The notes under the pieces are model-generated. The model saw nothing but the letters and a program-made list of their open reading frames with translations, had not been told where the DNA came from and searched no databases. The position numbers were made by a program, and so were the translations under genes. This document shows positions 49,365 to 57,624 of a stretch of 64,000 nucleotides of DNA, one piece after another. This stretch comes from Chloroflexota bacterium. GTDB taxonomy: Bacteria; Chloroflexota; Anaerolineae; UBA4142. The DNA lies in NCBI GenBank assembly GCA_016208315.1, contig JACQYF010000061.1:42684-106683 (forward strand), written 5' to 3'. The stretch's first letter is position 1; every line of letters starts with the position of its first letter.

Positions 49365-51929
49365 CTATAGCGCCACCCGGGGCGACCACTTGTAATCGGG
49401 TTCAAGCGGTTTGTTATGCTTTTCCACTTGAACGACGCACGCTTGCCAGGACTCGATGTCCGGGCCCGAGGCGTAATCGCCGCTCAGGGTGTTCGTCGCG
49501 CCGGCGCGGTCGTTGCCGGTTTCGTCCATATCAGCCCACGCGCCCTCGCCGAGGAACACGACTCCAGGCATCGCGCGCGGGGTGACGTAGATGCGGCGCA
49601 GCACCGAGCCGATGTCGTTGAACACGCGCGCCGTATCGCCATGCTTCAAGCCGCGCTCGGCCGCGTCCGTCGGATTGATGATCATCGCCTGCGGCCATGC
49701 TTCGCGCAGCCAGGTCACATTGTCCATGCACGAGTGCGCGCGGCGCAAATAGTGAATGTTGGTCAACTGCAAAGGATACTTGCCTTTGATCTGGTTCTTC
49801 CAATCGGCGAAGGTCGCTTCGTATCCGGCGGTCGGCGGTTCGTAGATCGCAATGGGATTGCCCTTGTTCCAGCCGGCATTCGTCACCAAGTCGGCCAGCT
49901 CTTTGCTGTGGAGCGATAATTTGCCGCTCTTGGTGCCCAGTTTGTTCTTGACCGGGTCGTCGCGAAACGCCTTGTTGTGGATATACGTCAGCTTGTCGCC
50001 CTTTTGGCGAGCCACCTGGTAAACGCCCTTTTCCTTGAACTCTTTGACCGTGATGCGCCCTTGCTGCGCCTTGCCGGTAACGCCCATCGCCTTGATGTCG
50101 TCCTCGGTGATCGTCACCAATGGTTCCATGCCAGAACCATCGGGCTTGATCACCTTGGCGCCAGCCAATTGATTGAACAATTGCTGCGCTTCCGAGAACG
50201 GTTGCACCTGGCTCGCATCCAAGCCCAATCGTTTCGCGACCTCGGCGGCGATCCACATATCGGTCTTGGCTTCGAACATGGGATTGACGACTTGGCTCGC
50301 CCAGAGCAAAATCTCGCGATTGCCGGCGTTGAACATGCCCAAGCGTTCCCAGGGGGACGTGATCGGCAGAACGAGGTCGGAATATTTGGCATTCGTGTTA
50401 AGGCCGTATTGGTGCGTCACGACAAATTCGACCTTGCGATGCGCGGCGATGCCTTTGACGATATTGTTCGTTTGGTTCAGCTTGGAACTGCCGCCGTGAT
50501 AGATCAACTGGATGTTGATGTCCTTTTTGCCGCCCTTGCCCTGGGTGTACTTGCCGCTCACGATCGCGTCCCAGTGCTCGTTGCTGCATAGTTGGACGGT
50601 GACATTGTTCTTGACGGCCGGCAAACCCGCGCTCCCTGCGCTGACCAGCGAGGGGCCGCCATTCGACGCAGCATTGTGACAACTGATGCCGAACGCGCCG
50701 CCGGCAATGCCCATGTTGCCGGTCATCGCGCCGACACTCGTCACGGCGAAACAGACATGCTGCGCTTTTTCGAGCCGCGCCGATGTCCAGCCGAACAAAA
50801 AGTTGGCCGGTTTGGTCTGCGCCAATTCAATGGCGAACGAGCGGATTTTTTCCGGGGGCACGCCGCAAATCTGCGAGGCCCACTGCGGCGTCTTGGGCTG
50901 TCCATCCGACTTGCCGAGCACATAGTCTTTAAAGTTCTCTTTGGGATCCGCGCCCTCGGGCATATGCTCCGCATCGAACCCGACGGTGCAGCGGTTGAGA
51001 AAATCCCAATCAATCAGCCGGTTCTGCGGCGAGTCTTCGGTCAGCATCACGTACGCCATCGCCAGCAGCATCGTCGTGTCGGTCGCGGGGCGAATCGGAA
51101 TCCATTCGTCCGCCAGGATGCCGGCGGTCGGGTTGAAGAAGGGGTCAACGAAAATGAATTTCGCGCCCGCGCGCTTGGCTTGCAAAAAGTTATAGGGCGG
51201 CAAACCGGCCGCGCTCCACGCCGGATTGTTGCCCCACATCACGATCAGTTTCGAGTTCTGCAGATCAAAGCGATCGTTGATCTCGCTTTGCGCCGTCGTG
51301 CCGGTAATGGGTTGCTGTCCCAAACGCCACGCGCCGCGCGAGGTGCTGCCATAGTTCGAGACATAGCCGCCGGCAAGCGAGAGGGTTCGGGTAATTTCGC
51401 TCCCCATCGCGTAGATGGACGTGTTGCCATACTTGTCTTTGATGCGCTTGATCTCGCTCGCGACGATGTCGAGCGCCTCGTCCCAGGAAATTCGGACCCA
51501 TTCGTCTTTGCCGCGCAATTCTTTTTTCCCGCCGCCTGGGGCCCAGTTCTTGCGTTTCATCGGGTACTTGAGCCGGTCGGCGGAGAAAATCTGCATGCGC
51601 TGCGACCGGCCGCGTACGCACGCGCGTTGCTGGGGAAAGTCCGGACTGTCGGCGTGGGTGTCATCCGTCTTGACGCGCACGACCGTGCCATCCACGGTGT
51701 ACGCCCAAATCGGACAGCGCCCGCCGCAGTTGTGCCAGCACGCCGCGGGAATCCATTGCCCCTCCTTGGGCGCCGGGGCCGGAGCCGCTTGCGTGATCTG
51801 TAAACCGGCGTTGAGGCCATTCGCCGCCAAGGCCGCCGTGCCGCCCAGCACCGCGCTCCACTTCAGGAAGCTGCGCCTTGTCAGCGCCGTACGGTTCAAT
51901 GTTTTGATCAGGAAATCCTCGTTGCTCAT
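49365..51929 (-). CDS. dmsA: DMSO-reductase-family molybdopterin oxidoreductase, catalytic subunit
   Basis: An 854-residue Mo-bis-MGD enzyme. Tat signal ALTRRSFLKWSAVLGGTAAL; [4Fe-4S] site CWHNCGGRCP...CVRGR; the Mo-site stretch GGYVSNYGSTSRGAWRLG with serine candidates for the metal ligand; C-terminal cofactor domain HYLRRAHSCMDNVTWLREAWPQAMIINPTDAAERGLKHGD. Sequence pattern and B/C partners place it with DmsA-like enzymes (DMSO, selenate or chlorate-type acceptors); the acceptor is unknown. GGAGG is 9 bp before ATG 51929 (51935 also possible). Downstream octahaem genes in the same operon are not typical of classic DmsABC. Confidence 0.93.
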   Translation of the reverse strand: MSNEDFLIKTLNRTALTRRSFLKWSAVLGGTAALAANGLNAGLQITQAAPAPAPKEGQWIPAACWHNCGGRCPIWAYTVDGTVVRVKTDDTHADSPDFPQQRACVRGRSQRMQIFSADRLKYPMKRKNWAPGGGKKELRGKDEWVRISWDEALDIVASEIKRIKDKYGNTSIYAMGSEITRTLSLAGGYVSNYGSTSRGAWRLGQQPITGTTAQSEINDRFDLQNSKLIVMWGNNPAWSAAGLPPYNFLQAKRAGAKFIFVDPFFNPTAGILADEWIPIRPATDTTMLLAMAYVMLTEDSPQNRLIDWDFLNRCTVGFDAEHMPEGADPKENFKDYVLGKSDGQPKTPQWASQICGVPPEKIRSFAIELAQTKPANFLFGWTSARLEKAQHVCFAVTSVGAMTGNMGIAGGAFGISCHNAASNGGPSLVSAGSAGLPAVKNNVTVQLCSNEHWDAIVSGKYTQGKGGKKDINIQLIYHGGSSKLNQTNNIVKGIAAHRKVEFVVTHQYGLNTNAKYSDLVLPITSPWERLGMFNAGNREILLWASQVVNPMFEAKTDMWIAAEVAKRLGLDASQVQPFSEAQQLFNQLAGAKVIKPDGSGMEPLVTITEDDIKAMGVTGKAQQGRITVKEFKEKGVYQVARQKGDKLTYIHNKAFRDDPVKNKLGTKSGKLSLHSKELADLVTNAGWNKGNPIAIYEPPTAGYEATFADWKNQIKGKYPLQLTNIHYLRRAHSCMDNVTWLREAWPQAMIINPTDAAERGLKHGDTARVFNDIGSVLRRIYVTPRAMPGVVFLGEGAWADMDETGNDRAGATNTLSGDYASGPDIESWQACVVQVEKHNKPLEPDYKWSPRVAL

Positions 51930-52048
51930 AGTCATGTTCCTCCGAACTATTTGTTCACGCTAGACTATACAATGAATGCCAAGCCAACTCGTCCTCCTTT
52001 GGAGCGATGTCGGCTAATCCTAATGGGTGATTTGTCGGGCTTGTAGCT

Positions 52049-52702
52049 CTACGCCCGGGGAGCAAGCAGGCCCCGATCCATCGCATAGTTGGCGGCCTGT
52101 GTGCGGTTCTCCAATTGCAGTTTATCGAGGATATTTCGGATGTGCGTTTTGACCGTATGGACCGAGATGCACAGTTTTTCCGCAATCTCGGAATTGCTGG
52201 TTCCCACCGCCACCAACCGCAGGACGATCAACTCCCTCTCGGTCAACGCCTCCTCGCCCTTGTCGGGGTCCGAAGACCGTTTGGCAATGCCCTTCAAGAG
52301 CCGCGAGGCCATCTCAGGCGTCATCGCCGCCTCGCCGCGCATGACGCCGCCGAGAAATTCAAAGAGCCGCGAGGTATCGAGGTTCTTGAGCAAATAACCC
52401 GAAGCGCCGAGTTGGACGGCTTGGTACAAATGGACGTCGCTTTCCGACGAGGTCAGCATCACTACCTGCGTTTTCGGCGACCGCGCTTTGAGCGCCTGCA
52501 GGGCTTCCAGGCCATTGCCTTCGGGCATGTAAATGTCCAACAAGACAATGTCGGGGCGCAGTTGTTCGGTTAGTTGAATGGCCTCCCGCCCCGTCGCGGC
52601 TTCGCCAACCACTTGGACCAAATCCTCCCGCGTTTCCAGCAGGCCGATCAACCCTTTGCGGAAGAGCGTATGATCGTCGGCAATCAAAAGCTTAATAGCC
52701 AT
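52049..52702 (-). CDS. NarL/FixJ-type response regulator
   Basis: A 217-residue regulator. Receiver KLLIADDHTLFRKGLIGLLETREDL, phosphoacceptor in DIVLLDIYMPEGNG, lysine in YLLKNLDTS; LuxR-type HTH LTERELIVLRLVAVGTSNSEIAEKLCISVHTVKTHIRNILDKL. The ATG at 52702 has GAGGAAA at 8 bp. It follows the DmsC homologue by 20 bp and lies 120 bp upstream of dmsA on the same strand. It may control dmsA; a TATAGT -10-like site lies between them (around 51964). Confidence 0.95.
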   Translation of the reverse strand: MAIKLLIADDHTLFRKGLIGLLETREDLVQVVGEAATGREAIQLTEQLRPDIVLLDIYMPEGNGLEALQALKARSPKTQVVMLTSSESDVHLYQAVQLGASGYLLKNLDTSRLFEFLGGVMRGEAAMTPEMASRLLKGIAKRSSDPDKGEEALTERELIVLRLVAVGTSNSEIAEKLCISVHTVKTHIRNILDKLQLENRTQAANYAMDRGLLAPRA

Positions 52703-52722
52703 CGCAGATTTCCTCACGCCGA

Positions 52723-53640
52723 TTACAGTCCGAGACGGATGTGCATCGCGTAGAAAAGGAACCGGCCCAGAATCTCGCTTACCAACACCAACAAGCACGC
52801 CATATAGACCGGCAGCATCAGTTCCGTGATTTTCTTGACTCGCTGCCGAAAAAATTGCACGGTAAAAACCAGCCAGCCCACGCCGACCAGCAGCAGCACG
52901 AGGCGAACCACGAACAACGGTCGGTATAGGCCAAGCAAGAGCTGTAAAGAAAGTCGCGCCAGTTCGTTACCGCTCTGGAGCAACAAAATCTGCGCGAGAT
53001 TGAGGATCAGCAAGACGAGCATGAGTACAAAGGCAATCGCCGCGAACCACCCCAGGGCCGGCCGGATCATCGCCGGGCGGACGTTTTGCGCGTCCGGTTG
53101 ACGCAGTTCGGAGAAGCGCAACTCCAGGACGAGCATCGTGGGCACAGAGACGGCGCCGAGGAGCACGGTCGTCGCAAAAAAAGAAATGATCGTGAACGCC
53201 GAGTCCCAGGCCGGTTGAGTGGGCATCAGGTAAAGTACGGACATGCAAAAAATGCTCACCAGTCCACACGTGATGGCGGCCCAGCCGAGGATCGTCTGCA
53301 ATTTCGGATAACCGCGCACGAACCATTGCAAGGCAGCCAGCGCCGACAAGGCGAGAAAGAACAACACGGTGAAAAAGATTTCACGACTCAGCCAGGACGA
53401 ACCGATGTTGCGCAGGGCTAGAAAAGATAGCCACGGCCGGCTGAGATGCAAGTGCGCCCCCACCATCGCCACCACGAGCGTGCCCCAAATGACGGCGGTC
53501 AATCGGCTCACCATCCGATCCATCTCTTCACTTCCAACCTTGGCGCCGATGGCGCGAATGACCCAGAGCGCCAAAAGCGATCCGGTCGCGAGTTGGAGCA
53601 GGATCGTATACACCGGCAGGGCCCATTCCCTTTGATTCAT
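52723..53640 (-). CDS. DmsC-like membrane anchor inside a two-component operon
   Basis: A 305-residue protein with eight membrane helices, clearly related to DmsC (MNQREWALPVYTILLQLATGSLLALWVIRAIG, HLHLSRPWLSFLALRNIGSSWLSREIFF, ending EILGRFLFYAMHIRLGL like the 47811 protein). There is no A or B subunit next to it; instead a sensor kinase precedes it by 12 bp and a regulator follows by 20 bp. DmsC proteins bind menaquinol, so a sensory or input role for the kinase is a plausible inference. It could also serve as a spare anchor for the nearby DmsAB. Confidence 0.88.
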   Translation of the reverse strand: MNQREWALPVYTILLQLATGSLLALWVIRAIGAKVGSEEMDRMVSRLTAVIWGTLVVAMVGAHLHLSRPWLSFLALRNIGSSWLSREIFFTVLFFLALSALAALQWFVRGYPKLQTILGWAAITCGLVSIFCMSVLYLMPTQPAWDSAFTIISFFATTVLLGAVSVPTMLVLELRFSELRQPDAQNVRPAMIRPALGWFAAIAFVLMLVLLILNLAQILLLQSGNELARLSLQLLLGLYRPLFVVRLVLLLVGVGWLVFTVQFFRQRVKKITELMLPVYMACLLVLVSEILGRFLFYAMHIRLGL

Positions 53641-53652
53641 CGCGCGATGCTC

Positions 53653-55704
53653 CTATTGCAGGACCAAACTTTTCTTGTTCAGCTTTTCGGGCGCCAGGCA
53701 GGGCAGCCAACACTCGATTTGCGTGCCTTGCCCCGGCGCCGAATTGATGACCAGTTTGCCGCTCACACTCGCCGCTCGTTCGCGCATCGTCTGCAATCCA
53801 AAACTGCGTTTCGAAGCGCCCGCTTGAAAGCCGACGCCATCATCTTTGATCGCCAAACGGATGTGCTCGTCCCCGGCGAGACGCTCTTTCGACAGCCGCA
53901 CGACAATGTGCTCAGCGCCCGCGTGCTTGCGGACGTTGGAGAGGGCTTCCTGCAAAATGCACACCAGTTCGACCTCGGCCACCGACGAAAGATCGGCATC
54001 GCCCGCGAGCAAATTGACAAACTGGACATCGGTTTTGCTTTGAATACCAAACTCTTCCAGATATTCGGCCATGGCCGGGATCAGCCCTTTTTCGTTGGCG
54101 AGGGTAGTCCGCAGACTGAGGATATTCTCCCGCACGTCGGCGTGCGCCACCTGAACGGCCTCGCGCATCTCAGACAATTTCGTTCTCAGCTTGTCGGTCT
54201 TGCCTTGCTGAAGGAGCGCATCGAGAGTCTGAACTTGCAGATTCAAATAACCCAACACTTGGGCGAGACCGTCGTGCATTTCGCGCGCGATGCGGCCGCG
54301 TTCTTCGGTGATCGAAAGCGATTGCAGTTGCGAGGTCATCAGGCCGTGCTTGATGGCGATGACCGCTTGATCGGCCAAACACTCGAGCCAGATGAGATCA
54401 GTTTCGGAATAGGGCTGCGGCTGGAAGCCCGCGATCCAGAACGCGCCGATCGGGTGGCTATCCAGATCGAGCGGCACGACGGCGAGCGCGCGCGCGGGCC
54501 GGTCGGAGAAAAAACAGGCGCCGCGGAGGTTCTCTACCCGCTCAGCTTTCTGGGACCGGTACGACGTGGACGTCCGAAACGCATTCGCGATCAAAGGATT
54601 CTCGACCGGCGTCGCGGAATCCACCGTTTCAGTCCGCCCGGTGAGCGCGCAGCATTTCAGTTCCATGACGGTCGAACTGCCGTTGACGATCGCCAAGCCG
54701 ACGAAATCGGCCGCGAGTAACTCGCGCGTGTTCGCGACGATGTAGAGCAGAATATCGTCAATGTCGTGCAATTCGGCGATGCGCCGGCTGATGTTCACCA
54801 GCGCCTCGGTCCAGCGCTCGGCCGTTTCCCGCGCCGCGATTTGCGCTTCAAATGCATCCTCGCGCGCCCGGTCGCGTTCCGCCTGGAGCGCGGCCATGCG
54901 GCGCTTTTGGATCGCGTCGAAAACGCCCAGGCCGCGGACCACGAAAAATGTAACGCCGATGGCCGAGACCATGCGCCAAAATTCGATGGGCAGATGCGTC
55001 GTCTGCAAAATCTGCTCATAGTCGAGCCAGGCGGTTAGGCCAAAGATGCCCTTGCTCACATTCCCTTCGCCGCTAAACGCGTTGGTGGCTACGCGGTCAT
55101 AGTTGTAGTAAGAAGCCGGGCCGTACGGCGCGGCCGGAACGACGAGACCGACGACGAACGCCTCCAACAAAAACGCCAACCCCGCGCCCAGCATCAGCCG
55201 CGCCACGTCGGGTAAATCTTGCCTGCGCTGCATGTCCCACTGGCGCAAAAAGCCAAGTCCGCCCATGATGCTGCCGGGGAGGTAGAGCAAGTAACGCGAC
55301 CAGATGTCTATGGGGATTTCCAACGGCGAGGGGGTAATAAAAGTCGTGGAAGCGTAAGTAATGACGTAGGCAATGGGCACGACGAGGAGGCCCGGGATGA
55401 CGATCGTCCACGCCGGTAAGGGCCCTACACTCATTAACGTGCCCCAGCCGAAGCGGATCAACAACAAGCCCGTGACGGGCTGCAATATGATTCTGAGGAT
55501 CGTCAAGGACTCGTGGAGGTCTTGAGTAGTGCCGCTCATCAGGAACATGTCCACCCAAGCCGTCGCGCCGCACGCAAACCCAAACGCGGCCAGCCACGGC
55601 AATTCCTTCTTGAGCGGCAAATCACCTTCGCGGCGTAGTTGGAGATACGCCGCGAGGCCCAGGCCGCCAAAAGACAATCCGTAAAAGAAATAGATGATCA
55701 TCAT
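53653..55704 (-). CDS. Membrane sensor histidine kinase with GAF domain (HisKA_3)
   Basis: A 683-residue kinase. The N-terminal about 280 residues hold seven or so membrane helices (IIYFFYGLSFGGLGLAAYLQL; ELPWLAAFGFACGATAWVDMFL; LPAWTIVIPGLLVVPIAYVITYA), a family of input region that I do not recognise. A coiled coil and GAF domain follow (about 300-460), then HisKA_3 with His in EMHDGLAQVLGYLNLQVQTL and HATPase (QEALSNVRKHAGAE, IKDDGVGFQ, FGLQTMRERAASVSG). The ATG at 55704 has no ribosome site; the frame extends to 55752 across the terminator hairpin. First gene of the kinase-DmsC-regulator operon. Confidence 0.9.
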   Translation of the reverse strand: MMIIYFFYGLSFGGLGLAAYLQLRREGDLPLKKELPWLAAFGFACGATAWVDMFLMSGTTQDLHESLTILRIILQPVTGLLLIRFGWGTLMSVGPLPAWTIVIPGLLVVPIAYVITYASTTFITPSPLEIPIDIWSRYLLYLPGSIMGGLGFLRQWDMQRRQDLPDVARLMLGAGLAFLLEAFVVGLVVPAAPYGPASYYNYDRVATNAFSGEGNVSKGIFGLTAWLDYEQILQTTHLPIEFWRMVSAIGVTFFVVRGLGVFDAIQKRRMAALQAERDRAREDAFEAQIAARETAERWTEALVNISRRIAELHDIDDILLYIVANTRELLAADFVGLAIVNGSSTVMELKCCALTGRTETVDSATPVENPLIANAFRTSTSYRSQKAERVENLRGACFFSDRPARALAVVPLDLDSHPIGAFWIAGFQPQPYSETDLIWLECLADQAVIAIKHGLMTSQLQSLSITEERGRIAREMHDGLAQVLGYLNLQVQTLDALLQQGKTDKLRTKLSEMREAVQVAHADVRENILSLRTTLANEKGLIPAMAEYLEEFGIQSKTDVQFVNLLAGDADLSSVAEVELVCILQEALSNVRKHAGAEHIVVRLSKERLAGDEHIRLAIKDDGVGFQAGASKRSFGLQTMRERAASVSGKLVINSAPGQGTQIECWLPCLAPEKLNKKSLVLQ

Positions 55705-55716
55705 ACGCCGACAAAC

Positions 55717-55754
55717 AAAAAATGCTCCACCTGATGGTTCCAGGCGAAGCATTC
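55717..55754 (-). terminator. Attenuator-like terminator before the sensor kinase
   Basis: On the minus strand AATGCTTCGCCTG pairs (two mismatches) with CAGGTGGAGCATT, then TTTTTTG. It lies between the promoter at 55822-55850 and the kinase start, so readthrough must be controlled or leaky. An upstream hairpin GGTCAAG/CTTGACC (55782-55803) may be the competing element. Confidence 0.8.
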
Positions 55755-55821
55755 GTCACTGCCCTATGTCTCTGGAGGCGTGGTCAAGCGACATTACTTG
55801 ACCGTTTCTCACTTTGAATCA

Positions 55822-55850
55822 AGTATATCGCCTATTGGCGTACAAGTCAA
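55822..55850 (-). promoter_or_regulatory. Promoter of the kinase-DmsC-regulator operon
   Basis: Minus strand: TTGACT (55845-55850), 17 bp, TATACT (55822-55827). The start site would be near 55815, giving a leader of about 110 nt with two hairpins. Confidence 0.8.
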
Positions 55851-55857
55851 AAATCGC

Positions 55858-56385
55858 TCAGTGTAAATTGATCGCAAAGTATAGCGCAATGTCGCGGTTC
55901 GGATAGAGGTGGTCGTTGAACCCGCAAAAGGTAAACCCTTGCTTTTGATAAAAGCAGATCGCGGGATAGTCCTTCGTCGAGGTGTCGAGTATCGCCACGC
56001 GGAGCTTTTGTTGGCGGCCCCAATCGAGCGCGGCGCGCATCAGGCGCGTGCCCACACCCTTGCGGCGATGGGCCGGCGCGACGGCAAAGTTGTTGATGAA
56101 CATCAGTTGTTCCCACTCGCGTGCCACGACGTCAATGAATCCGCAAACCCCATCGTCGTCCGCGACGAACAGCATTCCGCCGGTCTGAAAATCGTGGATG
56201 ACACTGTCGGCCAGAATGACGTCGCTGACCCTCATCGGGCGAGGCAAACGCGTGACACGGAAATTCACCGCGATCTGTCCCGGACGATTTTGTTCGTCCA
56301 TCTGCCAAACATATTCCGTCTCGAACGAGTCGTCAATTGCCAGACAGGCATTCAGGTCGTGCAAATCGGCCAAACGGATTTCCAT
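55858..56385 (-). CDS. GNAT family N-acetyltransferase
   Basis: A 175-residue cytoplasmic acetyltransferase. MEIRLADLHDLNACLAID at the start and the acetyl-CoA loop FAVAPAHRRKGVGTRLMRAALDWG near 115-138 are diagnostic, followed by LDTSTKDYPAICFYQKQGFTFCGFND. Substrate unknown; the pattern resembles ribosomal-protein or small-molecule acetylases such as streptothricin-type enzymes. ATG 56385 has GAGGGA at 4 bp. It lies between the ABC ATPase gene and the kinase operon, whose promoter overlaps its 3' end. Confidence 0.9.
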   Translation of the reverse strand: MEIRLADLHDLNACLAIDDSFETEYVWQMDEQNRPGQIAVNFRVTRLPRPMRVSDVILADSVIHDFQTGGMLFVADDDGVCGFIDVVAREWEQLMFINNFAVAPAHRRKGVGTRLMRAALDWGRQQKLRVAILDTSTKDYPAICFYQKQGFTFCGFNDHLYPNRDIALYFAINLH

Positions 56386-56404
56386 GGTCCCTCGACAATA
56401 AAAT

Positions 56405-56434
56405 AGGTACACAGGTGTGAGGGCCTGTGTACCT
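56405..56434 (-). terminator. Hairpin after the ABC ATPase gene
   Basis: Perfect 11-base arms AGGTACACAGG/CCTGTGTACCT, 8-base loop, followed on the minus strand by ATTTTATT. It is 25 bp past the ATPase stop and just before the acetyltransferase ATG. Confidence 0.65.
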
Positions 56435-56458
56435 GTGGTTTTGGTATCGCCTGACGAA

Positions 56459-57559
56459 TTACCGGAGCGCCTGCTCAGTCTGCTTGTCGAAGAGGTGCAA
56501 GCGGTCGAGATTCATCATCACTTCGATCTCTTTGCCGGGACGCGCTTGACTGCGCGGGTCCACGACGGCCACGTAGGTCTTGTCGCCGCTTAGCAGATAA
56601 AGGTTGATCTCGCTGCCCAGCGGTTCCATCACGTCCACTTTGGCTTTGACCGGCGCACCATTCAAGCCACCCGGCGTATGATCGCGATCGTGGATGTCTT
56701 CGGGGCGAATGCCCATGACGATCGCTTTGCCAAGATAGTTCGCCAGTTTCTCTTTCGAGTCCGGGGGCACGGGCAGTTTGAACGCGCCCGTGTCGAGACA
56801 TGGCTCTTCGCGCGTGCCGGTCAAGGTCGCGTCGAAAAAGTTCATCGCGGGGCTGCCGATAAAGCCGGCGACAAAGGTGTTCACGGGATAGTCGTACAAG
56901 TTCTGCGGCGTATCAAGCTGCTGCAAAACGCCGTCCTTCATCACCGCAATGCGCGAGCCCATCGTCATCGCTTCGGTCTGGTCGTGAGTCACGTAGATAA
57001 AAGTCGTCTCGAGCCGTTCGTGGAGGCGGCTGATCTCTGCGCGTGTCTGGACGCGCAGCTTGGCATCGAGGTTCGAAAGCGGCTCGTCCATAAGAAACAC
57101 TTTTGGTTCGCGCACGATCGCGCGCCCAAGCGCGACGCGTTGGCGCTGACCGCCGGAAAGTTGCTTCGGCTTGCGCGTCAACAGCGCGCCGATGCCCAGA
57201 ATGTCGGCGGCCTCTTTCACGCGCCGGTCAATCTCTTGCTTGGGCGTCTTGCGTAGCCGCAACCCAAACGCCATGTTGTCGTACACACTCATGTGGGGAT
57301 AGAGCGCGTACGATTGGAACACCATTGCAATGTCGCGGTCTTTCGGCGCGACATCGTTCACGACCCGCTCGCCAATGTAAATGTTGCCGGCCGAGATCTC
57401 TTCCAATCCGGCGAGCAGCCGCAGCGCGGTTGTCTTGCCGCAGCCCGACGGGCCGACGAGCACGAGAAATTCCTTGTCCTTGATGTCAATCGTGAGGTCG
57501 TTGACCGCTTTGACATCGCCGAACTGCTTGGTGACATGATCGTAAGTGACACCAGCCAT
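56459..57559 (-). CDS. Sugar ABC transporter ATP-binding protein (MsmK/UgpC type)
   Basis: A 366-residue ATPase that powers carbohydrate ABC importers. Walker A VGPSGCGKTT, Q-loop MVFQSYALYPHMSVYDNMAFGL, signature LSGGQRQRVALGRAI, Walker B VFLMDEPLSNLDAKLR, H-loop THDQTEAMTM; residues about 240-366 are the regulatory OB-fold (GIRPEDIH, VDVMEPLGSEINLYL). AGGAG precedes ATG 57559. No permease or binding-protein gene is adjacent, which is usual for an ATPase shared by several importers. Confidence 0.95.
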   Translation of the reverse strand: MAGVTYDHVTKQFGDVKAVNDLTIDIKDKEFLVLVGPSGCGKTTALRLLAGLEEISAGNIYIGERVVNDVAPKDRDIAMVFQSYALYPHMSVYDNMAFGLRLRKTPKQEIDRRVKEAADILGIGALLTRKPKQLSGGQRQRVALGRAIVREPKVFLMDEPLSNLDAKLRVQTRAEISRLHERLETTFIYVTHDQTEAMTMGSRIAVMKDGVLQQLDTPQNLYDYPVNTFVAGFIGSPAMNFFDATLTGTREEPCLDTGAFKLPVPPDSKEKLANYLGKAIVMGIRPEDIHDRDHTPGGLNGAPVKAKVDVMEPLGSEINLYLLSGDKTYVAVVDPRSQARPGKEIEVMMNLDRLHLFDKQTEQALR

Positions 57560-57589
57560 GATTGCTCTCCTTTGAGGCGACAGTATGGT

Positions 57590-57607
57590 CAATTAGTTGA
57601 CTAATTG
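57590..57607. repeat. Short palindrome CAATTAGT/ACTAATTG
   Basis: Eight-base arms with a 2-base gap, followed by a second AATTGCC unit (57608-57616). It lies between the protease stop and the ATPase start and is too short to call a terminator. Confidence 0.6.
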
Positions 57608-57624
57608 CCTAATTGCCTGATTCC

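Noticed and set aside
50592..51803. 403-codon plus-strand frame opposite dmsA
   Set aside because: No domain, Arg/Gly-rich composition, fully covered by the well-supported molybdoenzyme gene.
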